DNA of 64,000 nt from contig NZ_JFYN01000001.1 of the NCBI RefSeq assembly GCF_000631985.1, positions 1 through 64,000 on the forward strand, read 5' to 3'. Below, one piece after another: positions 42,342 to 52,256 of this stretch. The translations under genes were made by a program, and so were the position numbers. The stretch's first letter is position 1. Every line of letters starts with the position of its first letter. The notes beneath the pieces were generated by a model. The model worked only from the letters and a program-made list of their open reading frames with translations. It was not told the origin of the DNA and ran no database searches. The stretch is from Pseudomonas sp. RIT288. GTDB lineage: Bacteria > Pseudomonadota > Gammaproteobacteria > Pseudomonadales > Pseudomonadaceae.

Positions 42342-42671
42342 ATGAGCGAATTCAAACGAATCCCCCCGGAACAGGCCCAGGCCCTGCGCGAGCAAGGTGC
42401 CGTGGTGGTCGATGTACGTGATCCTGCCACTTTCGCCGCTCTGCATATCAGCGGTTCGAAGCATCTGGACAATCACTCCCTGCACGCCTTCATTCAAGGC
42501 GCCGACCTCGATGCACCGACCGTTGTCGTCTGCTATCACGGCAATTCCAGTCAGGGCGCTGCTGCCTATCTGGTCAGCCAAGGCTTCTCCGACGTCTACA
42601 GCATGGACGGCGGCTTCGAGTTGTGGCGTACGACTTATCCTTTGGAAACCGCGCAAGGCACCGCCGAATAA
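42342..42671 (+). CDS. glpE: Thiosulfate sulfurtransferase GlpE (single-domain rhodanese)
   Basis: 109-residue rhodanese; transfers sulfane sulfur from thiosulfate to cyanide or thiols such as thioredoxin. The active-site loop is [11 protein letters not shown] with C64. It is last in the lptD-to-glpE run and is followed by two hairpins. Confidence 0.93.
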   Translation: MSEFKRIPPEQAQALREQGAVVVDVRDPATFAALHISGSKHLDNHSLHAFIQGADLDAPTVVVCYHGNSSQGAAAYLVSQGFSDVYSMDGGFELWRTTYPLETAQGTAE

Positions 42672-42684
42672 TTTTTTTGCAGCA

Positions 42685-42712
42685 CGCAGGCCCCGGCTCA
42701 CGCGGGCCTGCG
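42685..42712 (+). terminator. Hairpin after glpE (first of two)
   Basis: Perfect 9-bp GC stem 42685-42693 / 42704-42712. The T-run lies before rather than after the stem, so it may stabilise the glpE transcript end rather than act as a standard terminator. Confidence 0.5.
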
Positions 42713-42713
42713 C

Positions 42714-42736
42714 GTGGCAGACGAACGGTCTGCCAC
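42714..42736 (+). terminator. Hairpin after glpE (second)
   Basis: Perfect 9-bp stem GTGGCAGAC / GTCTGCCAC with a 5-base loop, immediately next to the first hairpin. It is followed by AACTAATTA rather than a U-tract. Confidence 0.5.
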
Positions 42737-42756
42737 AACTAATTACGTATCTCGCC

Positions 42757-42786
42757 TTTACCTCTCGAATTCCCAACTATCCTTAA
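42757..42786 (+). promoter_or_regulatory. Candidate sigma-S promoter of prkA
   Basis: CTATCCTTAA (42777-42786) differs at one base from the extended sigma-S -10 CTATACTTAA. TTTACC lies 15 bp upstream of the core hexamer. It would give a prkA leader of about 170 nt. E. coli yeaGH are known RpoS-dependent genes, which fits. The rest of 42672-42965 holds only the two hairpins and this leader. Confidence 0.5.
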
Positions 42787-42965
42787 GCCCAGGCCATCCA
42801 AAACAGGGGAGAGCCGGTACACCGGCGCACGGGTCATCGGGAGTGACTTTCAAGGTTGTCGACCGCGAAAGTGTTCTGGGGGGTAAACAAGCGGCCACCG
42901 CGGCTGCTTGCCAGCATCGACTGAGTGACCCGGCGTCGGCTCCACGTATCGAGCGAGGTGACGTC

Positions 42966-44888
42966 ATGAGTATCTTTAGCCACTTCCAACAACGCTTCGA
43001 GTCCACACGCCAGGAGGAACTCTCGCTGCAGGAGTACCTGGAGCTGTGCAAAAAGGATCGCAGCGCTTACGTTTCCGCCGCCGAGCGTCTATTGATGGCC
43101 ATCGGCGAACCCGAGCTGCTCGATACGTCGACCAACTCGCGGCTGTCGCGGATCTTCTCCAACAAGGTGATACGTCGTTATCCGGCCTTTGAAGACTTCC
43201 ACGGGATGGAAGAATGCATCGACCAGATCGTCTCGTATTTCCGCCATGCCGCCCAAGGCCTGGAAGAGAAGAAACAGATCCTCTATCTGCTCGGCCCCGT
43301 CGGTGGCGGTAAATCGTCCCTGGCCGAGAAGCTGAAACAGCTGATGGAAAAAGTGCCCTTCTATGCGATCAAGGGCTCGCCGGTATTCGAATCGCCTCTG
43401 GGTCTGTTCAACGCCACTGAAGATGGCGCGATCCTCGAGGAAGACTTCGGCATCCCACGGCGCTACCTGAACACCATCATGTCGCCGTGGGCGACCAAAC
43501 GCCTGGCCGAGTTCGGCGGCGACATCAGTCAGTTCCGTGTGGTCAAACTGTATCCGTCGATCCTCAACCAGATCGCCGTGGCCAAGACCGAACCGGGCGA
43601 CGAGAACAACCAGGACATCTCGGCGCTGGTGGGCAAGGTCGACATCCGCAAACTCGAGGAATACCCACAGAACGACGCCGACGCCTACAGCTACTCCGGG
43701 GCGCTGTGCCGGGCCAACCAGGGCCTGATGGAATTCGTCGAAATGTTCAAGGCACCGATCAAGGTGCTGCACCCATTGCTGACTGCCACGCAGGAAGGCA
43801 ACTACAACAGTACCGAAGGGCTGGGGGCGATTCCGTTCACCGGCATCCTGCTCGCGCACTCCAACGAATCGGAATGGCACACCTTCCGCAACAACAAGAA
43901 CAACGAAGCCTTCATCGACCGGATCTACATCGTCAAAGTGCCGTACTGCCTGCGCGTCAGTGACGAGGTGAAGATCTACGACAAATTGTTGTTCAACAGT
44001 TCGCTGGCCAAGGCCCATTGCGCGCCGGACACCTTGAAAATGCTCGCGCAGTTCACTGTGCTGTCGCGCCTCAAGGAGCCGGAAAACTCCAACATCTATT
44101 CGAAGATGCGCGTCTACGACGGGGAAAACCTCAAGGACACCGATCCAAAGGCCAAGTCGATCCAGGAATACCGGGACTCGGCCGGCGTCGACGAAGGCAT
44201 GAACGGTCTGTCGACCCGCTTCGCCTTCAAGATCCTGTCCAAGGTGTTCAACTTCGATCCGCATGAAATCGCCGCCAACCCGGTGCACCTGTTGTATGTG
44301 CTGGAGCAGCAGATCGAGCAGGAACAGTTCCAGGCCGAGACCCGCGAGCGTTATCTGCGCTACCTCAAGGAGTACCTGGCGCCGCGTTATATCGAGTTCA
44401 TCGGCAAGGAGATCCAGACCGCTTATCTGGAGTCTTACAGCGAGTACGGGCAGAACATCTTCGACCGCTACGTGCTGTATGCGGACTTCTGGATTCAGGA
44501 TCAGGAGTACCGCGATCCGGAAACCGGCGAGATTCTCAACCGTGTCGCTCTGAACGAAGAACTGGAGAAAATCGAGAAACCGGCAGGCATCAGCAATCCG
44601 AAGGATTTCCGCAACGAGATCGTCAACTTCGTGTTGCGCGCCCGGGCCAACAACAATGGCAAGAATCCGACCTGGCTCAGCTACGAAAAACTGCGGGTGG
44701 TCATCGAGAAGAAAATGTTCTCGAACACCGAGGACCTGCTGCCAGTCATCAGCTTCAATGCCAAGGCCAGCAAAGAGGATCAACAGAAACACAACGACTT
44801 CGTCACTCGAATGGTCGAACGCGGCTACACCGACAAACAGGTAAGACTTCTGTCCGAATGGTACCTACGGGTCCGGAAATCGCAGTAA
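42966..44888 (+). CDS. prkA: PrkA-type serine protein kinase (YeaG)
   Basis: 640-residue AAA-type ATPase fused to a PrkA C-terminal kinase-like domain. The P-loop GPVGGGKS is at 110-117. E. coli YeaG is induced by starvation and stress and works with YeaH. ATG at 42966 has AGGTGA upstream; the frame is open back to 42714, but those residues do not resemble the family. It is first of prkA-yeaH-spoVR, a cluster conserved in proteobacteria. Confidence 0.94.
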   Translation: MSIFSHFQQRFESTRQEELSLQEYLELCKKDRSAYVSAAERLLMAIGEPELLDTSTNSRLSRIFSNKVIRRYPAFEDFHGMEECIDQIVSYFRHAAQGLEEKKQILYLLGPVGGGKSSLAEKLKQLMEKVPFYAIKGSPVFESPLGLFNATEDGAILEEDFGIPRRYLNTIMSPWATKRLAEFGGDISQFRVVKLYPSILNQIAVAKTEPGDENNQDISALVGKVDIRKLEEYPQNDADAYSYSGALCRANQGLMEFVEMFKAPIKVLHPLLTATQEGNYNSTEGLGAIPFTGILLAHSNESEWHTFRNNKNNEAFIDRIYIVKVPYCLRVSDEVKIYDKLLFNSSLAKAHCAPDTLKMLAQFTVLSRLKEPENSNIYSKMRVYDGENLKDTDPKAKSIQEYRDSAGVDEGMNGLSTRFAFKILSKVFNFDPHEIAANPVHLLYVLEQQIEQEQFQAETRERYLRYLKEYLAPRYIEFIGKEIQTAYLESYSEYGQNIFDRYVLYADFWIQDQEYRDPETGEILNRVALNEELEKIEKPAGISNPKDFRNEIVNFVLRARANNNGKNPTWLSYEKLRVVIEKKMFSNTEDLLPVISFNAKASKEDQQKHNDFVTRMVERGYTDKQVRLLSEWYLRVRKSQ

Positions 44889-44890
44889 AA

Positions 44891-44980
44891 CAGCTACAAG
44901 CTTCAAGCTACGAGCTGCAAGAAAAAAGCATGTGAACGCTGTGCTTCTACTTGCGGCTCGCAGCTCACAACTTGAAGCTG
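44891..44980. repeat. Imperfect inverted repeat between prkA and yeaH
   Basis: Arms CAGCTACAAGCTTCAAGC... (44891-44921) and ...CAGCTCACAACTTGAAGCTG (44950-44980) form a long imperfect stem. It is a different palindromic family from the CTCCTACA REPs; a related GCCAAGCTGCGAGCCGCAAG piece occurs near 28011. Confidence 0.7.
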
Positions 44981-44995
44981 CCCGGAGGGCCACGT

Positions 44996-46267
44996 ATGAG
45001 CTATGTGATCGACCGACGTCTCAATGGCAAGAACAAGAGCACGGTGAACCGCCAGCGCTTCCTGCGGCGTTACCGTGATCACATCAAGAAGGCTGTCGAA
45101 GAGGCGGTCAGCCGCCGTTCCATCACCGATATGGAACACGGCGAACAGATCAGCATTCCCGGTCGCGATATCGACGAACCGGTGCTTCACCACGGTCGCG
45201 GCGGCAAGCAGACCGTGGTTCACCCCGGCAACAAGGAATTCACTGCCGGTGAACACATCGCCAGGCCACCGGGAGGTGGCGGCGGACGCGGTCCCGGCAA
45301 GGCCGGCAATTCCGGCGAGGGCATGGACGAATTCGTCTTCCAGATCACTCAGGAAGAATTCCTTGAATTCATGTTCGAAGACCTCGAACTGCCGAACCTG
45401 GTCAAACGCAACCTCAGTGGTACCGACACGTTCAAGACCGTACGCGCCGGGATCAGCAACGAGGGCAACCCATCGCGGATCAATATCATCCGCACCCTGC
45501 GCTCGGCCCACGCCCGGCGCATTGCGCTGTCCGGCAGCAGCCGCGCCAAACTGCGCGAAGCCAAAGAGGAACTGGCGCGGTTAAAGCGCGAAGAGCCGGA
45601 TAACTTCGGCGATATCCAGGAACTCGAAGCAGAAATCGAAAAGCTCAGCGCGCGCATCCACCGCGTGCCCTTCCTCGATACGTTCGACCTCAAATACAAC
45701 CTGCTGATCAAGCAACCCAACCCCAGCTCGAAAGCGGTGATGTTCTGCCTGATGGACGTGTCCGGCTCGATGACCCAGGCGACCAAAGACATCGCCAAAC
45801 GCTTTTTCATCCTGCTGTACCTGTTCCTCAAGCGAAACTACGACAAGATCGACGTAGTGTTCATCCGTCACCACACCAGCGCCCGGGAAGTGGACGAGGA
45901 AGAGTTTTTCTATTCACGGGAAACCGGCGGCACCATCGTCTCCAGCGCCCTGAAGCTGATGCAGGAGATCATGGCCGAGCGCTACCCGAGCAACGAGTGG
46001 AACATCTACGCCGCTCAGGCTTCCGACGGCGACAACTGGAACGATGACTCGCCGATCTGCCGCGACATCCTGATCAATCAGATCATGCCGTTTGTGCAGT
46101 ACTACACTTATGTGGAGATCACCCCGCGCGAACACCAGGCCCTCTGGTACGAATACGAACGCATCGCCGAAGCCTTTTCCGACACGTTTGCCCAGCAGCA
46201 ACTGGTCTCGGCCGGAGATATCTATCCGGTCTTCCGTGAACTCTTCCAGCGCAGGTTAGTGACATGA
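44996..46267 (+). CDS. yeaH: YeaH/YhbH family protein (DUF444, VWA-like)
   Basis: 423-residue protein of unknown mechanism that accompanies PrkA and SpoVR proteins. A Gly-rich basic stretch (about 80-105, [13 protein letters not shown]) precedes a VWA-like domain with the metal-site-like DVSGSM (about 250) and later TGGT. A GGAGGG ribosome-binding site precedes ATG 44996. Its stop overlaps the spoVR start (ATGA). Confidence 0.92.
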   Translation: MSYVIDRRLNGKNKSTVNRQRFLRRYRDHIKKAVEEAVSRRSITDMEHGEQISIPGRDIDEPVLHHGRGGKQTVVHPGNKEFTAGEHIARPPGGGGGRGPGKAGNSGEGMDEFVFQITQEEFLEFMFEDLELPNLVKRNLSGTDTFKTVRAGISNEGNPSRINIIRTLRSAHARRIALSGSSRAKLREAKEELARLKREEPDNFGDIQELEAEIEKLSARIHRVPFLDTFDLKYNLLIKQPNPSSKAVMFCLMDVSGSMTQATKDIAKRFFILLYLFLKRNYDKIDVVFIRHHTSAREVDEEEFFYSRETGGTIVSSALKLMQEIMAERYPSNEWNIYAAQASDGDNWNDDSPICRDILINQIMPFVQYYTYVEITPREHQALWYEYERIAEAFSDTFAQQQLVSAGDIYPVFRELFQRRLVT

Positions 46268-47826
46268 CCGCCAAAGAGCAGAAACGCCAACCCATTTCCA
46301 CCGGCTCCGAATGGACGTTCGAGCTGATCCAGGCCTACGACCGCGAGATCGCCCGGATTGCGGCCGGCTACGCCCTGGACACTTATCCCAACCAGATTGA
46401 AGTGATCACCGCCGAGCAGATGATGGATGCCTATGCCTCGGTCGGCATGCCGCTGGGCTATCACCACTGGTCCTACGGCAAGCACTTCCTCAGTACCGAG
46501 AAATCCTACAGCCGCGGTCAGATGGGGCTGGCCTACGAGATCGTGATCAACTCGGATCCGTGCATCGCCTACCTGATGGAAGAAAACACTATCTGCATGC
46601 AGGCGCTGGTGGTGGCGCACGCGTGCTACGGCCACAACAGCTTCTTCAAGGGCAATTACCTGTTCCGCACCTGGACCGATGCCAGTTCGATCATCGATTA
46701 CCTGGTGTTCGCCAAGCAGTACATCATGCAATGCGAGGAACGCCACGGTATCGATGCGGTGGAGGACCTGCTCGACTCCTGCCATGCGCTGATGAATTAC
46801 GGGGTCGACCGCTACAAACGTCCGTATCCGATTTCCGCCGAGGAAGAACGCCGGCGGCAGAAAGATCGCGAAGAGCACCTGCAGAAGCAGATCAACGATC
46901 TGTGGCGCACTATTCCCAAAGGCGCGGACAAGTACAGCGACAAGGACAACGCCCGGTTCCCGGCCGAGCCGCAGGAAAACATTCTGTATTTCATCGAGAA
47001 GCACGCGCCGTTGCTGGAGCCGTGGCAACGGGAGATCGTGCGGATCGTGCGCAAGATCGCCCAGTATTTTTATCCACAGCGTCAGACTCAGGTAATGAAC
47101 GAAGGCTGGGCCACGTTCTGGCACTACACGCTGATGAACGACCTGTACGACGAGGGCCTGGTGACCGACGGGTTCATGATGGAATTCCTCACCTCGCACA
47201 CCAGCGTGGTGTTCCAGCCAGGCTTCGACAGCCCCTACTACAACGGGATCAACCCTTACGCGCTGGGCTTTGCGATGTATCGCGACATCCGCCGCATGTG
47301 CGAAAACCCCACCGAGGAAGACCGGCGCTGGTTCCCGGACATCGCCGGTTCCGACTGGCTGTCGAGCATCAAGTTCGCCATGAGCAGTTTCAAGGATGAG
47401 AGCTTCATCCTCCAGTACCTGTCACCCAAGGTTATCCGCGACCTGAAGCTGTTCAGCATCCTCGATGACGATCAGAAGGACGATTTGCTGGTACCGGCGA
47501 TCCATGACGAAACCGGTTACCGGATTATTCGTGAAACCCTCGCCGCGCAGTACAACCTTGGCAACCGCGAGCCGAACGTGCAGATCTACAGCATTGACCG
47601 GCGCGGCGACCGCTCGCTGACCCTGCGTCACCAGCAACATGACCGCAAACCCTTGGGCGATTCCACCGACGAGGTACTGAAACATTTGCATCGGCTGTGG
47701 GGCTTCGACATTCACCTGGAAACCCTGCAGGGCGACCAGATCATGAAAACTCACCACGTACCGCCGCGAAGTGAACACAGCGAAGGCGATTACGGTCGGC
47801 TCGACCTGGCCGTGATTCATCTCTAG
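46264..47826 (+). CDS. SpoVR family protein (YcgB)
   Basis: 520-residue cytosolic protein of the SpoVR/YcgB family. It is named after a Bacillus spore-cortex gene, but its role in Gram-negatives is unsettled. Conserved segments include [27 protein letters not shown] and [13 protein letters not shown], the last resembling a HEXXH-less metalloprotein core. It overlaps yeaH by 4 bp and is followed by a terminator-like hairpin that covers the cca ribosome-binding site. Confidence 0.92.
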   Translation: MTAKEQKRQPISTGSEWTFELIQAYDREIARIAAGYALDTYPNQIEVITAEQMMDAYASVGMPLGYHHWSYGKHFLSTEKSYSRGQMGLAYEIVINSDPCIAYLMEENTICMQALVVAHACYGHNSFFKGNYLFRTWTDASSIIDYLVFAKQYIMQCEERHGIDAVEDLLDSCHALMNYGVDRYKRPYPISAEEERRRQKDREEHLQKQINDLWRTIPKGADKYSDKDNARFPAEPQENILYFIEKHAPLLEPWQREIVRIVRKIAQYFYPQRQTQVMNEGWATFWHYTLMNDLYDEGLVTDGFMMEFLTSHTSVVFQPGFDSPYYNGINPYALGFAMYRDIRRMCENPTEEDRRWFPDIAGSDWLSSIKFAMSSFKDESFILQYLSPKVIRDLKLFSILDDDQKDDLLVPAIHDETGYRIIRETLAAQYNLGNREPNVQIYSIDRRGDRSLTLRHQQHDRKPLGDSTDEVLKHLHRLWGFDIHLETLQGDQIMKTHHVPPRSEHSEGDYGRLDLAVIHL

Positions 47827-47837
47827 ATGCGGTTTTG

Positions 47838-47890
47838 ACCTCCGAAAGTCCGACGCAAGGGTTATCCTGTCGGGCTAACGGAGGTTTTTT
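47838..47890 (+). terminator. Terminator-like hairpin overlapping the cca ribosome-binding site
   Basis: The outer stem ACCTCCG / CGGAGGT (47838-47844 / 47879-47885) encloses an inner stem (47847-47854 / 47869-47876, one G-U). It is followed by a T-run (47885-47890) that abuts the cca ATG at 47891. The GGAGG Shine-Dalgarno of cca lies in the 3' arm. It could end the spoVR transcript, limit cca translation, or both. Confidence 0.65.
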
Positions 47891-49114
47891 ATGCAGATTT
47901 TCAAGGTTGGCGGTGCGGTACGCGATCGCTTGCTCGGGTTACCGGTGACCGATATTGATTGGGTAGTGGTCGGCGCTACGGCGGACGAAATGCTCGCCAA
48001 GGGTTATCGCCCGGTTGGCGCGGATTTTCCGGTATTCCTGCACCCGAAAACCGGCGAGGAATATGCCCTCGCCCGCACCGAACGCAAAAGCGGTCGTGGT
48101 TATGGCGGGTTCACTTTTCACGCAAGCCCAGAAGTCACCCTTGAAGAAGACCTGATCCGCCGTGACCTGACCATCAATGCTATGGCCGAGGACGACCAGC
48201 AGAACCTCACCGATCCGTATCATGGCCAGCGCGACCTCGAAGCGCGCATCCTGCGCCACGTTTCCCCCGCATTCGCCGAAGATCCGCTAAGAGTTCTGCG
48301 CGTTGCGCGCTTCGCCGCCCGTTATGCCGGACTTGGCTTCACTGTCGCACCGGAGACTCTGGAGCTGATGCGCCAGCTCAGCGAGTCCGGTGAACTGCAG
48401 GCGCTGACTGCCGAACGCAGCTGGAAGGAAATCTCCCGCGCACTGATGGAAGATCAGCCGCAAGTGTTCATCCAGGTGCTGCGCGACTGCGGTGCCCTGA
48501 AAGAACTGATGCCGGAAGTCGACGCGCTGTTCGGTGTACCGCAACCGGAGGCTCATCACCCGGAAATCGACAGCGGAATCCACACCCTGAGCGTGCTCGG
48601 ACAATCAGCTCTGCACCAACAGCCGCTGACCGTGCGCTGGGCCTGCCTGCTGCATGACCTCGGCAAAGGCCTGACCCCGAAAGAAGAATGGCCAAGGCAC
48701 ATCGCTCACGAGCACACCGGGCTGAAGCTGATCAAAGCGGTCAACGAGCGCTTCAAGGCGCCGAAGGACTGTCAGGAACTGGCGTTGCTGATGGGCCAGT
48801 ATCACACCCATGGCCACCGCGCTCTGGAGCTGAAAGCGTCAACCTTACTGGAGCTGCTGCAGAGCTTCGACGTGTATCGCCGACCGCAGCGTTTTGAGGA
48901 ATTCATCGTCGCCTGCGAGATGGATGCCCGTGGGCGCAAGGGCCTGGAGCAGCGCAGTTATCCACAGGCGGATTATCTGCGCGGTGCGGCCAGTGTGGCG
49001 CGTGGCGTGGCAGTCCAGCCGTTGCTGGAGAAAGGATTCAAAGGCCCGGAGCTGGGCGAAGCGCTCAAGCGTGAGCGGCTCAAGGCATTGAAGGCATACA
49101 AAGAAAACCGCTAA
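47891..49114 (+). CDS. cca: CCA tRNA nucleotidyltransferase (multifunctional)
   Basis: Adds or repairs the 3' CCA of tRNAs. The 407-residue bacterial enzyme has the class II nucleotidyltransferase motif [12 protein letters not shown] with DIDW, the RRDLTINAM motif, a tRNA-binding central region, and a C-terminal HD phosphohydrolase domain (LLHDLGKG). GGAGG precedes the ATG but is embedded in a hairpin. It is followed directly by a REP pair. Confidence 0.96.
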   Translation: MQIFKVGGAVRDRLLGLPVTDIDWVVVGATADEMLAKGYRPVGADFPVFLHPKTGEEYALARTERKSGRGYGGFTFHASPEVTLEEDLIRRDLTINAMAEDDQQNLTDPYHGQRDLEARILRHVSPAFAEDPLRVLRVARFAARYAGLGFTVAPETLELMRQLSESGELQALTAERSWKEISRALMEDQPQVFIQVLRDCGALKELMPEVDALFGVPQPEAHHPEIDSGIHTLSVLGQSALHQQPLTVRWACLLHDLGKGLTPKEEWPRHIAHEHTGLKLIKAVNERFKAPKDCQELALLMGQYHTHGHRALELKASTLLELLQSFDVYRRPQRFEEFIVACEMDARGRKGLEQRSYPQADYLRGAASVARGVAVQPLLEKGFKGPELGEALKRERLKALKAYKENR

Positions 49115-49232
49115 AGCAAGATCAAAAGATCGTCCGATCGCGGCCCGAGCCTGCGGCAGCTCCTACAGAGGGACTTGGTTTTCCATGTAGGAGCTGCCGC
49201 AGGCTCGGGCCGTGATCGGACGATCTTTGCTT
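49114..49232. repeat. Long REP pair filling the cca-folK gap
   Basis: Extended inverted repeat of about 45-bp arms (AAGCAAGATC... and ...CGATCTTTGCTT) with a CGGCCCGAGCCTGCGGCAGC-type core. It spans exactly from the cca stop to the stop of the convergent folK-like gene, leaving no other spacer. Confidence 0.92.
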
Positions 49233-49748
49233 CTAGATATTCGGCGAGGTCAATTGTTCACCACGCCATTCAAAAGCCACCGGCGCCAACACCTGATCAA
49301 TCTGCGCCTCGGCCCACAACGTCGCGAAGCTTTTTCCCACGCACGGATGCACCCGATCCGGCGCAATCAGCGACAGCGGCCACAGCACAAAGGCGTTTTT
49401 CAGAATCTCGGCACGCGGCAGAATCAAGCCGTCGAAGTTACCGGTCAGATCGCCGTACAACAGCACGTCGATATCCAGCGGCAGCCCCTTGCGATCCGGT
49501 GCATAGCGACCGTTATCGGCTTCGATGAATTTCAGGCGCCGATCCAGCTCCATCAATGGCAGATCGGTAAGCGCCGAGACCACGAAGTTGAAGAACGGCC
49601 CGCTCTTGATCCCCACCGGCTGGCTCTCGAACACCGCCGAACAGCGGATATCCACCAGAAACGTCGCCAAAGCGTCGAGCCCGGCGCGCAAATGGGTTTC
49701 GCGCTCGATATTGCTACCGAGCCCGAGGTACACCTGAGTCAGCGACAT
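49233..49748 (-). CDS. folK: FolK-like hydroxymethyl-dihydropterin pyrophosphokinase
   Basis: 171-residue HPPK-family protein; the family transfers pyrophosphate from ATP to 6-hydroxymethyl-7,8-dihydropterin. LGLGSNIERE, ESQPVG and the metal-binding DIDVLLYGD are present. The usual GPRxLDLD signature is altered to KGLPLDID. Pseudomonads generally carry another folK near panC, so this one, overlapping folB by 10 bp, may be a paralogue with modified activity. Confidence 0.8.
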   Translation of the reverse strand: MSLTQVYLGLGSNIERETHLRAGLDALATFLVDIRCSAVFESQPVGIKSGPFFNFVVSALTDLPLMELDRRLKFIEADNGRYAPDRKGLPLDIDVLLYGDLTGNFDGLILPRAEILKNAFVLWPLSLIAPDRVHPCVGKSFATLWAEAQIDQVLAPVAFEWRGEQLTSPNI

Positions 49749-50095
49749 CCGCGCTCGATCTCCACACCCACGCCACCCTTGGCGGCCGGCACGGCGCCCG
49801 GCTTGGTCAGTTTCAGGCGAACCCAGGTGATCTTGAATTCGGCCATCAGCACTTCGACCAGGCGCTCGGCAAAGGTTTCGACCAGTTGATATTGGGATTG
49901 CTCGGCAAACGCCTGGATGCGCGTGGAAACGCTGGCGTAATCGAGCGCCAGGGTCAGGTCGTCACCGGCTGCTGCCGGGCGATTGTCCCAGGCGAAGCTC
50001 AGATCAAGACGCAGGCACTGTCGGATGCCGCGCTCCCAGTCGTAGGCACCAATCACGGTGTCGACTTCCAGGCCCTCGATAAACACTCTGTCCAA
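49739..50095 (-). CDS. folB: Dihydroneopterin aldolase
   Basis: 118-residue aldolase converting 7,8-dihydroneopterin to 6-hydroxymethyl-7,8-dihydropterin in folate synthesis. It shows [25 protein letters not shown], the catalytic-lysine segment LKLTKPGAV and VGVEIER. The start is TTG at 50095, with GGAG 9 bases upstream and the family N-terminus (M)DRVFIEGL; the ATG at 50119 is rejected. It overlaps the folK-like gene and is divergent from plsY. Confidence 0.93.
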   Translation of the reverse strand: MDRVFIEGLEVDTVIGAYDWERGIRQCLRLDLSFAWDNRPAAAGDDLTLALDYASVSTRIQAFAEQSQYQLVETFAERLVEVLMAEFKITWVRLKLTKPGAVPAAKGGVGVEIERGCR

Positions 50096-50169
50096 GCACT
50101 TTTCTCCGCTGCACGACAAGGGCGCAATGCGCCGTTAGAATCAGGGCGTCCTCGCCCGGAATGGTTAGC

Positions 50170-50739
50170 ATGTTTTGGTTACTGGCGATCTTCGCCTACC
50201 TGCTCGGCTCTCTGTCCTTCGCCATTTTGCTCAGCCGCCTGACCGGAAATCCGGACCCGCGAATGAGTGGCTCGGGTAATGCCGGCGCCACCAACATGCT
50301 GCGCCTGGCCGGTCGCAAACTGGCGATCCTGACCCTGCTGGGTGATCTGTGCAAAGGCCTGGTACCGGTGCTGATCGCAGCAGTCATGGGCCTTTCGCTG
50401 CAGGATCAGGCCTGGATCGGCGTGTGCGCCGTGATCGGTCACCTGTTCCCGCTGTATTTCCGTTTTCGCGGCGGCAAAGGCGTCGCCACGGCCGCCGGCA
50501 TGCTGCTGGGCCTGTATCCACCCGCCGCGCTGCTGGCGGTGTGCGCCTGGCTGCTGACGTTCTACCTGACCCGTACAAGCTCGCTGGCGGCGCTGATCGC
50601 CACGCCCCTGACCTTGCCCTTACTCGCGTGGCAAGAACCGGAAGCGCTGCTGCCGATGAGCGCGCTGACACTGCTGATCGTCTGGCGCCACCGCGGCAAT
50701 CTACGCGACCTGTTTGCCGGGCGCGAACGGCATTTTTAA
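50170..50739 (+). CDS. plsY: Glycerol-3-phosphate acyltransferase PlsY
   Basis: Inner-membrane enzyme acylating glycerol-3-phosphate from acyl-phosphate, the first step of phospholipid synthesis. The 189-residue protein has several hydrophobic helices and the motifs [19 protein letters not shown] and [12 protein letters not shown]. The start is either 50161 (MVS) or 50170 (MFWLLAIF); the latter aligns with the P. aeruginosa protein. It is convergent with tsaD. Confidence 0.95.
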   Translation: MFWLLAIFAYLLGSLSFAILLSRLTGNPDPRMSGSGNAGATNMLRLAGRKLAILTLLGDLCKGLVPVLIAAVMGLSLQDQAWIGVCAVIGHLFPLYFRFRGGKGVATAAGMLLGLYPPAALLAVCAWLLTFYLTRTSSLAALIATPLTLPLLAWQEPEALLPMSALTLLIVWRHRGNLRDLFAGRERHF

Positions 50740-50762
50740 ATACCGTTCAGCCACACCGCCAA

Positions 50763-51788
50763 TCACAGCGCCGACAACTGCTCCATCGGCCAGCGCGCCT
50801 GCACGCTGATCGCCAGACTTTCCTGCTGACCGGCCTGCAAACGCTGACAACCGGCAAACGCGATCATCGCGCCATTGTCGGTGCAGAACTCGGGACGGGC
50901 GTAGAACACGTCGCCCTGCATGTCACCGAGCATCTTTTCCAGCGAAGCGCGCAAGGCCTTGTTGGCGCTGACGCCGCCAGCGATCACCAGACGCTTCATG
51001 CCCGCGTGTTTCAGGGCACGCTTGCACTTGATGGTCAAAGTCTCCACCACCGCCTGCTGGAACGCCAGCGCGATGTCGCAACGGGCTTGCTCGCTGTCGT
51101 CCCCGGCGCTGACGCATTGTTGCCAGGTGTTGAGGGCAAAGGTCTTCAAGCCGCTGAAGCTGAAATCCAGGCCCGGGCGATCACACATCGGACGCGGGAA
51201 GGTGAAACGTCCTGCGACGCCCTTCTCGGCCAGCTTGGCAATTTCCGGCCCGCCCGGATAATTGAGTCCCATCATTTTCGCGGTTTTGTCGAAAGCTTCG
51301 CCGGCAGCATCGTCGAGGGTCTCGCCGAGCAGGCTGTATTGGCCAATACCATCGACCTGAACCAGCTGCGTATGCCCACCGGACACCAACAAAGCGACGA
51401 ACGGGAATTCCGGCGGTTTTGGCTCCAGCATCGGCGCCAGCAAGTGGCCCTCCATGTGGTGCACACCAAGTGCCGGAATGCCCCAGGCAAACGCCAGCGC
51501 CTGAGCACACGAGGCACCGACCAGCAGCGCCCCGACCAGGCCCGGGCCCGCAGTGTAGGCGATCGCATCGATCTCGGTCGGCACGCAGTCAGCCTCGGCC
51601 AACACCTGACGAATCAAGGGCAGCATGCGTTTCACGTGGTCACGTGAGGCCAGCTCCGGCACCACGCCGCCATAGACGCGGTGCAGGTCGATCTGGCTGA
51701 ACAGCGCGTCAGCCAGCAGGCCGCGTTCACTGTCGTATAATGCGACGCCGGTTTCGTCGCAGGAGGTTTCTAATCCCAGTACTAGCAT
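50763..51788 (-). CDS. tsaD: tRNA threonylcarbamoyladenosine transferase subunit TsaD
   Basis: Catalytic subunit that places threonylcarbamoyl on A37 of ANN-decoding tRNAs, working with TsaB and TsaE. The 341-residue ASKHA-fold protein has [15 protein letters not shown] and the metal-binding HHMEGH (H111, H115). It is divergent from rpsU, 199 bp apart, as in many proteobacteria. Confidence 0.97.
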   Translation of the reverse strand: MLVLGLETSCDETGVALYDSERGLLADALFSQIDLHRVYGGVVPELASRDHVKRMLPLIRQVLAEADCVPTEIDAIAYTAGPGLVGALLVGASCAQALAFAWGIPALGVHHMEGHLLAPMLEPKPPEFPFVALLVSGGHTQLVQVDGIGQYSLLGETLDDAAGEAFDKTAKMMGLNYPGGPEIAKLAEKGVAGRFTFPRPMCDRPGLDFSFSGLKTFALNTWQQCVSAGDDSEQARCDIALAFQQAVVETLTIKCKRALKHAGMKRLVIAGGVSANKALRASLEKMLGDMQGDVFYARPEFCTDNGAMIAFAGCQRLQAGQQESLAISVQARWPMEQLSAL

Positions 51789-51987
51789 GGGTTTGCGCCT
51801 TGTTTAGGCTGAATTCGAAGGCGCGCATAATAGTCGCCACGCGATGCCCCGACTAGCGGTTTTCGATCAGAGGCTTTGCATTCCGAGCGATGAGGGGTTA
51901 ACATCCGCAACCCTTAAAAACCGACGTCTTCAAGTGCTCTTTTGCCGCGAGGATGTTGACCCCGGTAATGAATGAAGGTAGCTCTGG

Positions 51988-52203
51988 ATGCCAGCCGTCA
52001 AAGTTAAAGAGAACGAACCCTTCGACGTAGCTCTGCGTCGTTTCAAGCGCTCCTGCGAAAAAGCCGGTGTACTGGCTGAAGTTCGTAGCCGCGAATTTTA
52101 CGAGAAGCCAACTTCTGAGCGTAAGCGCAAAGCAGCAGCCGCTGTTAAGCGTCACGCCAAGAAAGTTCAGCGCGAACAGCGCCGCGCCGTTCGTCTGTAC
52201 TAA
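51988..52203 (+). CDS. rpsU: 30S ribosomal protein S21
   Basis: 71-residue small, very basic ribosomal protein (start [18 protein letters not shown]). It is the first gene of the macromolecular synthesis cluster rpsU-dnaG-rpoD, divergent from tsaD. AAGG precedes the ATG. A GC hairpin follows. Confidence 0.98.
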
Positions 52204-52235
52204 TACACAGACGATCGTAGCAAGCTTCTTGCCTA

Positions 52236-52256
52236 AGCCCGGCCCTCAGCCGGGCT
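52236..52256 (+). terminator. Hairpin after rpsU
   Basis: AGCCCGGC / GCCGGGCT stem (52236-52243 / 52249-52256) with a 5-base loop and no U-tract, so partial termination is likely, letting some transcription reach dnaG. In the remaining 52257-52684 I see no gene, only low-information open frames, and no clear promoter. Confidence 0.6.

Noticed and set aside
42714..42965. Upstream extension of prkA as coding sequence
   Set aside because: The in-frame extension does not resemble PrkA N-termini and covers a likely promoter and leader; the ATG at 42966 has a good ribosome-binding site.
43089..44792. 567-codon open frame antisense to prkA
   Set aside because: Shadow of prkA codon bias; no domain, and prkA itself is unambiguous.
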